A DNA stretch of 49,601 nt from Paraglaciecola hydrolytica (GCF_001565895.1 NZ_LSNE01000006.1:75803-125403), one strand, 5' to 3'. Counted from the stretch's first letter, positions 26,478-36,151 are shown. Notes: generated by a model not told the origin, from the letters alone. Numbers and translations are program-made.

Positions 26478-27385
26478 TAATTAGCTCCCCTATAGTAATA
26501 TCCATAACCTACATCACTTGATACGGATTGGGATTTGTTTACTACAAAGCCAATGGCCATTTCAGGGTTCAATTGTTTAACTGCTTTATCTAAATCGGTA
26601 AGTTTTGTTTTATTTTCTTCTGTAACGACAATGGCCTGTCCAGCTAAATTAGCTAAAATTGCTGTTTCGTTAATACCCAATAGTGGGGGAGTATCTACTA
26701 TTACAACACGGTCTGTGTATCGATTAGCAAATTCTTCTACGGCTTGGTACATTTTTTCACTTGCCAGCAACTCGGTAGAAAGATGATGTGATTTACCTGC
26801 TGGTATTATTCGTAAATTGCTAATATTGGTCTGATAAATAACATCAGCTATATCGGTTTTCTCGCCAAGAAGATATTCCATCAACCCTTGTTTATCGCTA
26901 AGTTCTAATGTTCTCATTACATTAGGTCGCAGTACATCGGCATCAACTAGCAGTACAGTTTTGTCTTGCTCCAAGGCAATACTCAAGGCTAAATTAATGG
27001 CGGTAAATGTTTTACCTTCACCTGGTCTAGAACTGGTAACCATAATTATGTTTGGGTTAGTCAGCGATTTTGATAGTGCTCCAAAAGCATTGTCTAGTAT
27101 TTTTCGTTTTATCGCTCGATATTCTTCATTTATTAACTGTCTGCTTGAGTTACTGGAAACAAAGCCTTTTTCGTTCAACTTACTGAGGTCTATTTTGACA
27201 AATCTCGCATCAGATTGTTCTGTTTCAATCACTATAGGTTTATGTCTTACATCTGTTTTTTTCTGTACTTCTTCACTAGCAGATAGTTCGAGCGACCTTT
27301 CTATTGAATTAGTATTAGTTGATTCCGTACTTTCATTTTGAGTGTTCGATTGTTTTTTTAACAAAGCCTTTTCTATTGTATTCAC
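26477..27385 (-). CDS. CpsD/CapB-like tyrosine autokinase, XrtA-associated
   Basis: Cytosolic ATPase/kinase of 302 residues regulating polysaccharide chain length with the Wzz-like partner. It has the Walker A motif SSRPGEGKT (118-126), Walker A-prime VLLVDAD (144-150) and Walker B VIVDTPP (228-234). The C-terminus has a tyrosine cluster (GYGYYYRGAN) likely to be phosphorylated. The N-terminal 75 residues are polar and probably disordered. It begins with GTG at 27385 after GAGGG and overlaps the chain-length gene stop in a GTGA arrangement, showing translational coupling. Confidence 0.9.
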   Translation of the reverse strand: MNTIEKALLKKQSNTQNESTESTNTNSIERSLELSASEEVQKKTDVRHKPIVIETEQSDARFVKIDLSKLNEKGFVSSNSSRQLINEEYRAIKRKILDNAFGALSKSLTNPNIIMVTSSRPGEGKTFTAINLALSIALEQDKTVLLVDADVLRPNVMRTLELSDKQGLMEYLLGEKTDIADVIYQTNISNLRIIPAGKSHHLSTELLASEKMYQAVEEFANRYTDRVVIVDTPPLLGINETAILANLAGQAIVVTEENKTKLTDLDKAVKQLNPEMAIGFVVNKSQSVSSDVGYGYYYRGAN

Positions 27386-28965
27386 GAAAAAACCCTCGCA
27401 TATAGATTAATTTGTAAAATTTCCGCGCTAATTAACGAGCAATAAATAGTTAAAATGAGTCCACAGGACACGGAAAATACTATTAATCGTTTTCTGTCTG
27501 TTTTTTTAATTTCTGCTAGATTTAAATGACTAACAAAACCAAGTACAGGATAGGAAGTTAGCGAGGTTAATTGACTTCCTCTAATTAATATGGGGTTAAT
27601 CTGACTAATTAAAAAAGCAACTCCGACACCGGATAATAATCCTAATACAAGTACTAAAGTGTAGCCAACAGCTCGTTTAGATCCGCTTGGTTTTATTGGC
27701 GCTAAAGGAGGGTCTATTACCCTAAATTTAACATCTTCAGAAGAAACATCCGCTTTTTTGGCCAGTTCTGCCGAATCTTTTCTTGAAAGTAATTCTTCAT
27801 ATTTGTTTTTGGTAATGCCGTAGTCTCGGTTTAGAGCAGTAAATTCGGCTTCAATCTGTGGGACTAAGTCAATTTTTTGCTTTAATGCCTCTATCTTGGT
27901 TTCATAATTTGTTTGGCGAACTTTTAAAGAAGAAATAAGGCTATTTAATCGACTTGCTTCAAGTTTTAGTTCGCTGGAAATAGAACCAATTAGTTCTGAA
28001 CCTGAGCCATTTTTTTCGCTATTAGCAAAATATTCTTCAATCTCTTTTGTTCTTTGCTCTTTTAGTGAGTTTAACAAACTTGTGGTTTCAATAACATCGG
28101 GATGCAATTCAGTATATTTGAGCATTAACTCGTCTAATTTGCTTTCTAAGCTCTCAATGCGTGAATCAAAACGAGTGGTCAGTGAGTCTTCTGGATTACC
28201 TTGGCGAACCGAGTAGTTGTCAGATTTAGAGCCGTTCCCTGCTATCTGTTCGGTCAAAGTATTCATTTGTTGTTCGGTTTCTTTAATGGTTAATTTGGTT
28301 TGTTCTAAAGCAGATTCTAACTCACTATAATTTTGGTAAAATGATCCTTTATTTGGCAGTAAATCTGAGTATTTACGCTTAAAATCTGCGACACGCTGTT
28401 CTGCTGCAGACAATCTAGTTTCATATTCATCAATTTGTTCTTCTAAAAATTGACTGGCAGAATCTGAATCTTTGCGAGTATTCCCATGAGTTCCTTCAAC
28501 AAACAAATCTAGTGTTTCTTGCACTACCGTTTTTGCCATTTGAGGGTCGCGATTAGCATAGGAAATAGTATATAAGTTATCTCTGCCTGTAGATTTCAAC
28601 TTTATACCGTTGCTTAAAGAATCGATGAGATTTTCATATTGAGCAGCATTGGTTGCTTTGATATCTAAATCTGATTCTCTAGCAATGATCTCGAGGTTTG
28701 GGCGACTTAGCAGGGTTTTCACCATCATCATTATTTCAGCTTGTGGGTTTTCGCGAATGGCAAGCCCTTGCAATAAAGGTTGCAAAACAGATCTAGTGTC
28801 AACGTAAACCCTTGCTTCTGACTCATAGACATCGGGGGTAGAGGCAACATAAATAAACCCTATTGGGCATATTAACCACGAACTAATGATGACGTAACGT
28901 TTTTTTATCCACACTCCTTTTAGGTAGTCGAGAATAAGTTCTATTGTGTTTTGTATGTCCTGCAT
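27382..28965 (-). CDS. Wzz/GumC-like polysaccharide chain-length determinant, XrtA-associated
   Basis: Inner-membrane protein of 527 residues that sets exopolysaccharide length. The N-terminal Wzz domain contains a membrane helix at about 24-42 and the family stretch VYESEARVYVDTRSVLQPLL. A long coiled coil (about 170-390) follows, then KFRVIDPPLAPIKPSGSKR, the Pro/Gly-rich motif before the second membrane helix (about 427-447). Another hydrophobic helix at the extreme C-terminus (about 496-515) gives a likely third membrane pass. No kinase domain is fused; the separate kinase gene follows with overlap. Start ATG 28965, 25 bases after the Wza-like gene. Confidence 0.9.
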   Translation of the reverse strand: MQDIQNTIELILDYLKGVWIKKRYVIISSWLICPIGFIYVASTPDVYESEARVYVDTRSVLQPLLQGLAIRENPQAEIMMMVKTLLSRPNLEIIARESDLDIKATNAAQYENLIDSLSNGIKLKSTGRDNLYTISYANRDPQMAKTVVQETLDLFVEGTHGNTRKDSDSASQFLEEQIDEYETRLSAAEQRVADFKRKYSDLLPNKGSFYQNYSELESALEQTKLTIKETEQQMNTLTEQIAGNGSKSDNYSVRQGNPEDSLTTRFDSRIESLESKLDELMLKYTELHPDVIETTSLLNSLKEQRTKEIEEYFANSEKNGSGSELIGSISSELKLEASRLNSLISSLKVRQTNYETKIEALKQKIDLVPQIEAEFTALNRDYGITKNKYEELLSRKDSAELAKKADVSSEDVKFRVIDPPLAPIKPSGSKRAVGYTLVLVLGLLSGVGVAFLISQINPILIRGSQLTSLTSYPVLGFVSHLNLAEIKKTDRKRLIVFSVSCGLILTIYCSLISAEILQINLYARVFS

Positions 28966-28990
28966 TCAAATATCCGTTTTATTGTTGTGT

Positions 28991-29626
28991 TTAAAACCAA
29001 GCTTCTGGAATGATAATGATGTCGCCTGGGAGAATATCCACGTTTTCTTTTATAACTCCCTCTTTTATTAAATCATCTATTTTTAAGTCGAATGTTTGCT
29101 GAACACCTGAAATAGTTCTAATTAATTTAGCTCTGTTGCCTGAAGCGAAGTTGGTTAACCCACCCACTTGAATCATCAAGTCAAGTAATGTCATTTTCTC
29201 TACATAGTTTATCGCTCTGGGGTTTGTTGCTTCCCCGATTACTCTAACTTGTTCACTTAATGGGCCATTAAAACCGTTTACACTTACGGTCACTCTTGGA
29301 TTATTAATATATTTTGATAATTGTTCTTCTACTTCCCTAGCTAACATAGTTGGGGTTTTGCCCGAAACGGGAACATCTTCGACTAAGGATGTAGTTACCT
29401 TTCCGTCAGGTCTTACAATGAAAGATCCTGAAATGTCTGGGTTCCTCCACACAAATATTGATACAGTATCACCGGGGCCTATTAGATATTGATAATCATC
29501 TACAGATGTAGTTAAAGATGGGTAAGTTGAAGCCGAAGGTAGTTTAGCTTTATTTCCAGCACAGCCCCCAACAGTAAAAATCATTAAAAATATTAAATTG
29601 AACAATGCTATTTTGTTAGTCTTCAT
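28991..29626 (-). CDS. Wza-like polysaccharide export lipoprotein, XrtA-associated
   Basis: Periplasmic/outer-membrane lipoprotein of 211 residues. The lipobox VGGC sits at residues 19-22 after a hydrophobic leader. The Poly_export domain follows (YLIGPGDTVSIFVWRNPDIS and a GKTPTMLAREVEEQL helix), then a SLBB-type domain ending GDIIIIPEAWF. The length fits the short PEP-CTERM/XrtA Wza variant (TIGR03027). It is first in the minus-strand export operon and divergent from the priming sugar transferase, with a shared 174-base control region. Confidence 0.9.
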   Translation of the reverse strand: MKTNKIALFNLIFLMIFTVGGCAGNKAKLPSASTYPSLTTSVDDYQYLIGPGDTVSIFVWRNPDISGSFIVRPDGKVTTSLVEDVPVSGKTPTMLAREVEEQLSKYINNPRVTVSVNGFNGPLSEQVRVIGEATNPRAINYVEKMTLLDLMIQVGGLTNFASGNRAKLIRTISGVQQTFDLKIDDLIKEGVIKENVDILPGDIIIIPEAWF

Positions 29627-29656
29627 GTAAATTACGACCCCGTAAGTTTGATCTAA

Positions 29657-29675
29657 TTGTTAGACAATGTAACAA
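29657..29675. promoter_or_regulatory. TTGTTA-N7-TAACAA dyad in the divergent exopolysaccharide control region
   Basis: The palindrome lies 30 bases from the Wza-like start and about 125 bases before the sugar transferase gene. Its spacer reads GACAATG, so ACAA and TTGT repeats overlap it. A TATAAT box lies at 29697-29702 on the plus strand, but its matching -35 (AAGATT) is poor. A regulator binding here could control both operons. Confidence 0.35.
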
Positions 29676-29800
29676 GATTTAGACTTGCTCCACAACTATA
29701 ATATATTGTTATTATATAAAAAATGAATAAGGGAATCGTGTTCAATGTATGTAATTGAACTAAAGCAGTACGCCATACTAAAGTTCATGAGGGAGAAGTA

Positions 29801-31213
29801 ATGAGTTTAGGCAATCGTAAAGACGTTCGTCGCTCAAATTTAATTATGGTGCTTGAAGCTGTTTTTATTGGCTATATAGGCTATCTAACTTTCGAACTTA
29901 TCACGCAATTTTTTGGCAATTTAACAACAAGTTTAACTGACTTATTAACATCCATTGGCGTTTTCACTTTCCTTGTAGTGTTGTCTGCTTTATCTGTTGG
30001 TTTGTATGAAACTAAATTAAGAGAAACATTTCGAGGAATTATTCGACGTATTTTTGTAAGTGTTGCGCTTGGCTACTTTGTGATGGAAATACTCAGTAGT
30101 ACTGTGATGACCCATATAAAAATACATCAGTATTTTCTACCTATCTTTGCTGGTTCAACCATTATCGCATTGGTTATTCTGCGTTATTTTGTCAATCGTT
30201 TGGGCATTCTTGGCCTTGGGCAAACCAAAATAGTGGTTATCGGTGCAGGTGAACGAGCATCTATAATTGAAAAACGTATGCGTAGAGAAGTAGATCGAGT
30301 AGGTTTTGAATTACTCGGTTTTATACCTATTCCGGGAGATAACCGCGAGGAAGGTATTCAAAATGAAAAACTCATTCACGTGAAAATCGATGAAAATTTC
30401 CGCAATTTTGTGTCGGATAACGATATCGATGAGGTGGTTATCGCTTGTGATCAACGTCGTGGCACTTTACCCGTTGAAATATTATTTGATTGTCGCCTCA
30501 GGGGAATTGAGGTAACCGACTTATTGGACTTTATGGAGCGTGAAACGGGCCAAATCGTGGTCAATTTAATGTATCCTAGTTGGGTTATCTATTCTAATGG
30601 ATTTAATTCTCAAAACTATTTACGCGATGCTCTCGACTACGCAGTAAATTGTATATTAGCAACGATAGTCCTAGCCCTTGCTTGGCCCTTTATGTTGCTC
30701 ACGGCCATTATTATCTTTTTTGAAGATGTCAGGAATTCTAAAGCATCAATATTTTACAAACAGGAAAGGGTTGGTCTTAATGGCAAATTATTTAAGATCA
30801 TTAAATTCAGAAGTATGCGGCCTGATGCAGAAAAAGATGGTGCTAAATGGGCAACGACTAATGATTCACGAGTGACAAAAATTGGCCAATTTATCCGTAA
30901 ATATCGTATTGATGAGCTGCCCCAGTTGCTGAATATTTTTCGCGGAGAGATGTCGTTTATTGGTCCAAGACCTGAACGTCCACAATTTGTGGAGCAACTG
31001 ATAAGAGAAATACCTTATTATAATCAGCGACATAATGTTAAACCAGGTTTAGCAGGCTGGGCTCAGCTTAATTATCCTTATGGTGCGAGTGTTGAAGATT
31101 CAATGGAAAAGTTGAAGTTTGATCTTTATTACGTCAAACACCAAAGTTTAATGCTCGACATCTTAATATTGATCCGCACAGTAGAAGTTGTGTTATTTGG
31201 TAAAGGAAGATAA
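29801..31213 (+). CDS. XrtA-associated sugar transferase (polyprenyl glycosylphosphotransferase)
   Basis: Membrane enzyme of 470 residues that starts each repeat unit by moving a sugar phosphate to undecaprenyl phosphate. Several N-terminal membrane helices precede a Rossmann-like domain (TKIVVIGAGERASIIEKRM). The C-terminal catalytic domain (about 275-465) has the conserved YKQERVGLNGKLFKIIKFRS, SFIGPRPERPQFVE and KPGLAGWAQLNYPYG motifs. The overall form matches the TIGR03013 family of PEP-CTERM/XrtA loci. The ATG follows GGGAGAAG. It heads an operon with the deacetylase, exosortase and FkbM genes. Confidence 0.92.
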   Translation: MSLGNRKDVRRSNLIMVLEAVFIGYIGYLTFELITQFFGNLTTSLTDLLTSIGVFTFLVVLSALSVGLYETKLRETFRGIIRRIFVSVALGYFVMEILSSTVMTHIKIHQYFLPIFAGSTIIALVILRYFVNRLGILGLGQTKIVVIGAGERASIIEKRMRREVDRVGFELLGFIPIPGDNREEGIQNEKLIHVKIDENFRNFVSDNDIDEVVIACDQRRGTLPVEILFDCRLRGIEVTDLLDFMERETGQIVVNLMYPSWVIYSNGFNSQNYLRDALDYAVNCILATIVLALAWPFMLLTAIIIFFEDVRNSKASIFYKQERVGLNGKLFKIIKFRSMRPDAEKDGAKWATTNDSRVTKIGQFIRKYRIDELPQLLNIFRGEMSFIGPRPERPQFVEQLIREIPYYNQRHNVKPGLAGWAQLNYPYGASVEDSMEKLKFDLYYVKHQSLMLDILILIRTVEVVLFGKGR

Positions 31214-31216
31214 AAG

Positions 31217-32059
31217 ATGCGCGATACTGTATTAAATGCCATGACAGTGGATGTAGAGGATTTTTTTCACGTATCTGCTTTTGAGTCTATTATCAAACCA
31301 GAGCAATGGCAGGATTATCAACCGCGAGTTGATACTAATACCAAACGCTTACTGGATCTATTTGCTAAACATAATATTAAGTCGACCTTTTTTGTGCTGG
31401 GTTGGGTGGCTGAACGTTATCCGGAACTCATCAAAGAGATACATAATCAAGGCCACGAGATTGCAAGTCACGGTTATGAACATCGTCGAGCGACAGAGCA
31501 AACTCGCGCAGAGTTTCATGCCGATGTATTGCGTTCTAAAACACATCTTGAAGACCTGCTGGGTGAAAAATTGACAGGATATAGAGCACCCAGTTTTTCT
31601 ATCGGTTACAATAATGAATGGGCGTTTGAGGTATTGGCAGAGTTGGGATTTGCTTATAGTTCGAGTACTTATCCAGTTAAACATGACCTGTATGGCACGC
31701 CAGATTGGCCTAGATTTGCCTATCAACGTAAAGAAGGCATTATTGAAATACCCATTCCTACTCATCGTTTTCTGGGCAGACAAACTCCCATAGGTGGTGG
31801 TGGCTATTTTAGATTGTACCCTTATGCCTTTACTAAATACTTAGTAAAAAGTTATTTGGAAAAAGAACAACAACCTTATTCTTTTTATTTCCACCCTTGG
31901 GAAATAGATGCTGAACAACCCCGCCTTACACAAGCTCCGTTGAAATCCAGATTCAGACATTACATTAATCTAGATAAAACCTATGGCAAGCTTGAGAATC
32001 TTATTCAGGATTTTTCGTGGGGGACCATGAAGGACGTTTATAATATTGCTGCAAAGTAG
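31217..32059 (+). CDS. XrtA-associated polysaccharide deacetylase
   Basis: NodB-type deacetylase of 280 residues that would remove acetyl groups from amino sugars of the exopolysaccharide. The metal and catalytic motifs are visible: TVDVEDFFHV near 10-19, the histidines in QGHEIASHGYEHR (78-90), and YRAPSFSIG near 123. The family variant with VEDFFHV is that of PEP-CTERM/XrtA loci (TIGR03006). No signal peptide is present, as is usual in this variant. It starts 3 bases after the sugar transferase stop and ends in a one-base overlap with the exosortase gene. Confidence 0.92.
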   Translation: MRDTVLNAMTVDVEDFFHVSAFESIIKPEQWQDYQPRVDTNTKRLLDLFAKHNIKSTFFVLGWVAERYPELIKEIHNQGHEIASHGYEHRRATEQTRAEFHADVLRSKTHLEDLLGEKLTGYRAPSFSIGYNNEWAFEVLAELGFAYSSSTYPVKHDLYGTPDWPRFAYQRKEGIIEIPIPTHRFLGRQTPIGGGGYFRLYPYAFTKYLVKSYLEKEQQPYSFYFHPWEIDAEQPRLTQAPLKSRFRHYINLDKTYGKLENLIQDFSWGTMKDVYNIAAK

Positions 32060-33591
32060 TGGAGTCTGAAGTGCAACATAAAACGGATTTTCAGTTCAAT
32101 TTAAAATCTCAGCCACAGCAAGTGGTTTATCTTTTGGCCTTGGTGTTTATCGCATGGATAGCGGTGTTTTGGCAGGGCATTATTACTGCTATTGATATCT
32201 GGCTTATTTCCGACATATTCAATCACTGCTTATTTGTATTACCCGGCGCGTTTTATCTTATCTATTTAAAAAGATCAGAATTGTCTTTTGGTTTAGTCAA
32301 ACCTGCATGGTGGGGATTATTATTCTGTGCAGGCAGCGCCTTACTTTATCTCATTGGCATAGCTGGTGATGTGCAATTGTTTATGCACATTGCAGCCTTC
32401 ACTTTTTTGCCTTTTGCTATTTGGACTTGTGTTGGAAGTACCATAGCTAAAAGAATATTGTTTCCATTGTTTTTTATGCTGTTCTGCATCCCTTTTGGTG
32501 AAGAGTTTGTACCCACCTTACAAAGGATTGCCGCCGATCTTTCAGTAATGATGTTGAATTGGACCACAATACCTGTATTTAGAAGTGGCCTGTATATTGA
32601 GATCCCCCAAGGTCGTTTTTTGGTGGCAGAAGCTTGCTCAGGTATCAGTTTTTTTATTGCATCAGTAGTGATTGGTGCGTTGTATTCCTATCTCAACATA
32701 TATTCAACCAAACGTCGTATCGCTTTTGTCACACTTTCTATCGTAGTACCTATCATTGCTAATGCGGTAAGGGTTTTTGGTATTATCGTTATCGCCCATT
32801 TAAGTAATATGGAACACGCTGTAGGTGCTGATCATCTTATTTATGGTTGGTTCTTTTTTGCTTTTGTGATTATTTTACTGCTGGCGATTGGTGAATTGGT
32901 ACGTGAAAAACAAGCCCCAGTAACGCAAAATAAAACCACTGTTCCTACTTCGTCATTTGGCTCATCGACGCAAAAGGGCACAGTGAATGTGGCTTTGGGT
33001 TTTGTTGTCTTTTATGCCGTGGTATTTGGTTGGTTGCAGCATATTTATGCGCAACAGAACCCAATGGAAAATCCACCGGCTTTGAAAACCTCAGCTTTGC
33101 AAGGTTTGATGATTAATCAACAAACCTCTCAATGGCAGCCTAAGTTTAATGATGCTTTTGAGTCTTTCTCCGCGACCATCGAACTTGAACAACAGCCACT
33201 TGATGTTTTTATTGCTTGGTATCCTAAGGGGCATGGTGAGTTAATTAGCTCCTTGCACCGTTTTTATCAGGAAAAAGATTGGACCTTAGAATCGAGTAGC
33301 CGATATACGCTCAATTCAGAGCTCGAATTGCCCTTAAGTATTATCGTTAGTGGCAGAGGTTATAGGGCGTTGACTTACTGGTATGTCATTGATGGCATGG
33401 TTTTTACTGATAGAAAACTGGCAAAGTTGTATGAAATATATCGCTTAATGTTGGGTAAACATCAAGGTGGTCTTGTTGTCGCTGTTTCTGAAGAAATAGA
33501 GTTGGTGAGTAAAACTCAAGATCTTGAGGCATTTAAACAAAAAGTGCAGAAAACCTATACTTTATTGAACTCAAATTCGCAGTACCCATGA
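32059..33591 (+). CDS. xrtA: Exosortase A (XrtA/EpsH) with C-terminal EpsI domain
   Basis: Membrane transpeptidase-like enzyme of 510 residues, predicted to cleave and anchor PEP-CTERM proteins. The catalytic residues are in place: Cys193 in VAEACSGISF, Arg238 in NAVRVFG and His259 in GADHLIYGW. About eight membrane helices make up the exosortase core. The last 170 residues (LQGLMINQQTSQWQPKFNDA, VFIAWYPKG) are the EpsI-type domain normally fused in exosortase A. The gene starts with GTG at 32059, overlapping the previous stop, or with GTG at 32071, which follows GGAG. No PEP-CTERM substrate is found in the window. Confidence 0.93.
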   Translation: MESEVQHKTDFQFNLKSQPQQVVYLLALVFIAWIAVFWQGIITAIDIWLISDIFNHCLFVLPGAFYLIYLKRSELSFGLVKPAWWGLLFCAGSALLYLIGIAGDVQLFMHIAAFTFLPFAIWTCVGSTIAKRILFPLFFMLFCIPFGEEFVPTLQRIAADLSVMMLNWTTIPVFRSGLYIEIPQGRFLVAEACSGISFFIASVVIGALYSYLNIYSTKRRIAFVTLSIVVPIIANAVRVFGIIVIAHLSNMEHAVGADHLIYGWFFFAFVIILLLAIGELVREKQAPVTQNKTTVPTSSFGSSTQKGTVNVALGFVVFYAVVFGWLQHIYAQQNPMENPPALKTSALQGLMINQQTSQWQPKFNDAFESFSATIELEQQPLDVFIAWYPKGHGELISSLHRFYQEKDWTLESSSRYTLNSELELPLSIIVSGRGYRALTYWYVIDGMVFTDRKLAKLYEIYRLMLGKHQGGLVVAVSEEIELVSKTQDLEAFKQKVQKTYTLLNSNSQYP

Positions 33592-34478
33592 GCCCAGACA
33601 GTTTACACACAAGGCGCTTTGTGCGTGTTATTAATTGGGTCTTGGCTCAATTGCAACAACATGAACTGCGTGGCAAACATCGTTTGTACCAATGGTTATC
33701 GAAACACCACTCAACTAAAGTTATTAGTCATACCTTGGGTGGCAGAGAGTTTGTTGTGCCGGTAGATGAATGGTGTTTTTGGTTAGAATATGGACCACAA
33801 AACTATTATCTGGATGAGTTTATCCCTTTTTTCAATGCTATCAATCAGGTGGAAAAACCTTTCACCTTTTTTGATCTTGGCGCGGATATAGGCACTGTCA
33901 GCGCCTTAGCTAAACAATATTGTCCCAAACTACATAACATCTATGCCTTTGAACCTAATCCGAATTCATTTGAATTGTTGTCGCATAATCTAGGGCAGCT
34001 CGGAAGTAACTATGTATGTGAAAATGCGGCAGTATCTAATATTAATGGCCAGGTTGCATTTCACTCTTCGTCAGCTTCGACTATAGACCACGAAGGTTCT
34101 ATTGATATTAATACGCCGGGCAATACTCAAGTTTATAGTTTGGATCATTGGTTAGCCAGTACAGCAGATTCTAAGGTACTACCTTATGTCGTACTTAAAA
34201 TTGATGTCGAAGGACAAGAATTACAGGTGGTACAAGGGGCCGCTAAGCTTATCGAACAGGCAGAAGTAGTTTTAGTATTATTGGAAATTCACCCTGATGT
34301 ACTGAAACAAACTAAGATCACAGCAGAGCAGCTTTTTGTCGAACTTGAAAAATTAAGAGCTTTTAAGTGGTTTGTACCTAAATTAAATAATCAAATTATC
34401 GACCGTAGTCGTGACTTTTTCGCGCAGTTTCCCTTGCAACAATTTGATATCATTGGCTGTTCCAAGCCTACTGCTTAA
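33588..34478 (+). CDS. FkbM-family methyltransferase
   Basis: Cytosolic enzyme of 296 residues that would O-methylate a sugar. The S-adenosylmethionine site is seen in FFDLGADIGTVSALA (about 94-108) and YAFEPNPNSFELL, with the FkbM-typical VVLKIDVEGQELQVVQGA near 203-220. Its ATG overlaps the exosortase stop by four bases, so it belongs to the same operon. It ends 11 bases inside the convergent beta-helix gene. The sugar target is unknown. Confidence 0.87.
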   Translation: MSPDSLHTRRFVRVINWVLAQLQQHELRGKHRLYQWLSKHHSTKVISHTLGGREFVVPVDEWCFWLEYGPQNYYLDEFIPFFNAINQVEKPFTFFDLGADIGTVSALAKQYCPKLHNIYAFEPNPNSFELLSHNLGQLGSNYVCENAAVSNINGQVAFHSSSASTIDHEGSIDINTPGNTQVYSLDHWLASTADSKVLPYVVLKIDVEGQELQVVQGAAKLIEQAEVVLVLLEIHPDVLKQTKITAEQLFVELEKLRAFKWFVPKLNNQIIDRSRDFFAQFPLQQFDIIGCSKPTA

Positions 34479-35574
34479 TATCGAAACCAAATTGCTGTTG
34501 CTCATGCATCGTGAGTATACGGCTGATATCACTGCTATGTATGTTGTCTTTTAAAGTCGCTTGGCCACCATTTCTTTGGGCTATTTTTTTGTTGCTTAGA
34601 TTATTTTCAATTTTGATGTTAGTGCTCTCTGCGAAGCGATATTCGATACTATTTGGGTAGCTATGAGCAAGGTAAATTCGATTATTAATCACCTGGGTTC
34701 CTTGGCTTTCTTCCAGAATGATCCCTGTGTCGGCATTGGGGTGGCCATGGTGATTATGTACAATTAAATTATTTTCAATAAGACCACCAAAATTAGGACG
34801 TTTAGGCATGCCAAAACCTATACCTCGGTCACAGTTGTAAATAATGTTATTTGTTACTGTGATGTTTTGTGTGTTGTTCCAAAAATGAATCGCATGTTCG
34901 GCAATTTTATTTTCTGGACTGGCAATGCCGCTAAAATAATTGTTTCGAACAATCCAATCTTGGCCTCCATGGGCGTCAATTCCACCAATATAATATTGAG
35001 GTCCAATGCCTGCCGTGTATACAAATTGGCAGTTTTCGACTAAACCACCATCGCTGGCAATTCCTGTATTGCGGTTATAACTCACTTTTACTAGCTGTTC
35101 GTACCCATCTTTAATGATGCAATTGCGCAATATTGGAAAATCAGCATTGGCTTCACCAGCAATCTGAATAATATGATTAGGGCTTTGTTCTAGGGTTATG
35201 CCATCTAAGGTGAAGTAGGGAGCGGCCACCCTGATGATGTTATCTACTCCTTTGGTTTTACGCATACCTTTACCAATAATCTGAGTGGTCTTGGGATCTT
35301 TATTGGCTGATATAAGTGAAATATGCGGTTTTAGTATTTGTAATGTTTGGCCTGTTTCATAACGACCATTTTGTAAGGTGATTTCCACGTGCCCACTTTT
35401 ATTAGCACGTTTAATGGCGGCTAATAATTCAGCCGCAGTACTGACACTTATCTTTTGTTGGGAAGCTAAGGGAAAATTTTGAGCATATGCAATGGAACCA
35501 CAAATACGGATAAAGCTAAGGCATACTATAGCTAATTTTGTACTGCCTTTAATGCCCGAAGACAGTCTATTCAT
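34468..35574 (-). CDS. Exported right-handed beta-helix protein, possible lyase or epimerase
   Basis: Protein of 368 residues with a signal peptide ending near IAYAQN and a long right-handed parallel beta-helix (about 60-345) rich in Asn ladders such as VRNNYF, ITVTNNIIYN, IENNLIVHN and VINNRIY. This fold is used by polysaccharide lyases and epimerases. The segment ISVSTAAELLAAIKRANKSG before the helix resembles the start of PL6-type alginate lyase-like proteins. Catalytic residues could not be assigned. The ATG overlaps the acetyltransferase gene end by 8 bases. It may trim or edit the exopolysaccharide in the periplasm. Confidence 0.8.
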   Translation of the reverse strand: MNRLSSGIKGSTKLAIVCLSFIRICGSIAYAQNFPLASQQKISVSTAAELLAAIKRANKSGHVEITLQNGRYETGQTLQILKPHISLISANKDPKTTQIIGKGMRKTKGVDNIIRVAAPYFTLDGITLEQSPNHIIQIAGEANADFPILRNCIIKDGYEQLVKVSYNRNTGIASDGGLVENCQFVYTAGIGPQYYIGGIDAHGGQDWIVRNNYFSGIASPENKIAEHAIHFWNNTQNITVTNNIIYNCDRGIGFGMPKRPNFGGLIENNLIVHNHHGHPNADTGIILEESQGTQVINNRIYLAHSYPNSIEYRFAESTNIKIENNLSNKKIAQRNGGQATLKDNIHSSDISRILTMHEQQQFGFDIKQ

Positions 35575-36151
35575 TACGCATCTTAATTATTTTTGCGGGA
35601 TTGCCGGCCACTATAGCAAAATCGGGAACATCATTGATCACCACGGCCCCTGCGGCGACCACACATTTTTTACCGATATTGGCCATAATCAATGCGCCAT
35701 TACCAATCCAAGAATCTTCGCCGATAGTAACTTTATTAAAAACGCCACCTTGATCTTTGAGCGCGGTATTTAAGTCTGAAAAATTATGTTGACCTTTACC
35801 ACTCATAATATGTACGCCACTACCTAACAAACAGTTTGCTTCAATCTTACATAAACCAATATTACATTGCGGGCCAATATAGGCTCCATCACTGAGCTCA
35901 GTGCCTTGTTGAGAAAATAAGCTAGCAAAGGAGATGACAGTGTCTTTGCCACAGGAGTCCATGGCAAATTGGTAAAAGGCTAAACGGTAATAATTACCCA
36001 TTTGTCCGGGCAGCAAACTAAGACATTGTGAGGCCCCTGCAAACACATTGTCGCGGTTAAATACTAAGGTAAGTAGCCAATACAACACGAAAAAGGGCAG
36101 AGCCAAGAGTGAAAAAAACAGACGTAATAATAGTTTGAGTTTATTGGTCAC
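35567..36151 (-). CDS. Left-handed beta-helix (hexapeptide) acetyltransferase
   Basis: Protein of 194 residues. A hydrophobic N-terminal segment (LFFSLLALPFFVLYWLLTLVF) probably anchors it to the membrane. The hexapeptide-repeat domain covers about 70-185, with KVTIGEDSWIGNGALIMANI and VVAAGAVVINDVPDFAIVAG and the terminal GNPAKIIK seen in sugar O-acetyltransferases. It would acetylate a sugar of the repeat unit. It starts with GTG at 36151 in a GTGA overlap with the glycosyltransferase gene. Confidence 0.87.
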   Translation of the reverse strand: MTNKLKLLLRLFFSLLALPFFVLYWLLTLVFNRDNVFAGASQCLSLLPGQMGNYYRLAFYQFAMDSCGKDTVISFASLFSQQGTELSDGAYIGPQCNIGLCKIEANCLLGSGVHIMSGKGQHNFSDLNTALKDQGGVFNKVTIGEDSWIGNGALIMANIGKKCVVAAGAVVINDVPDFAIVAGNPAKIIKMRNE

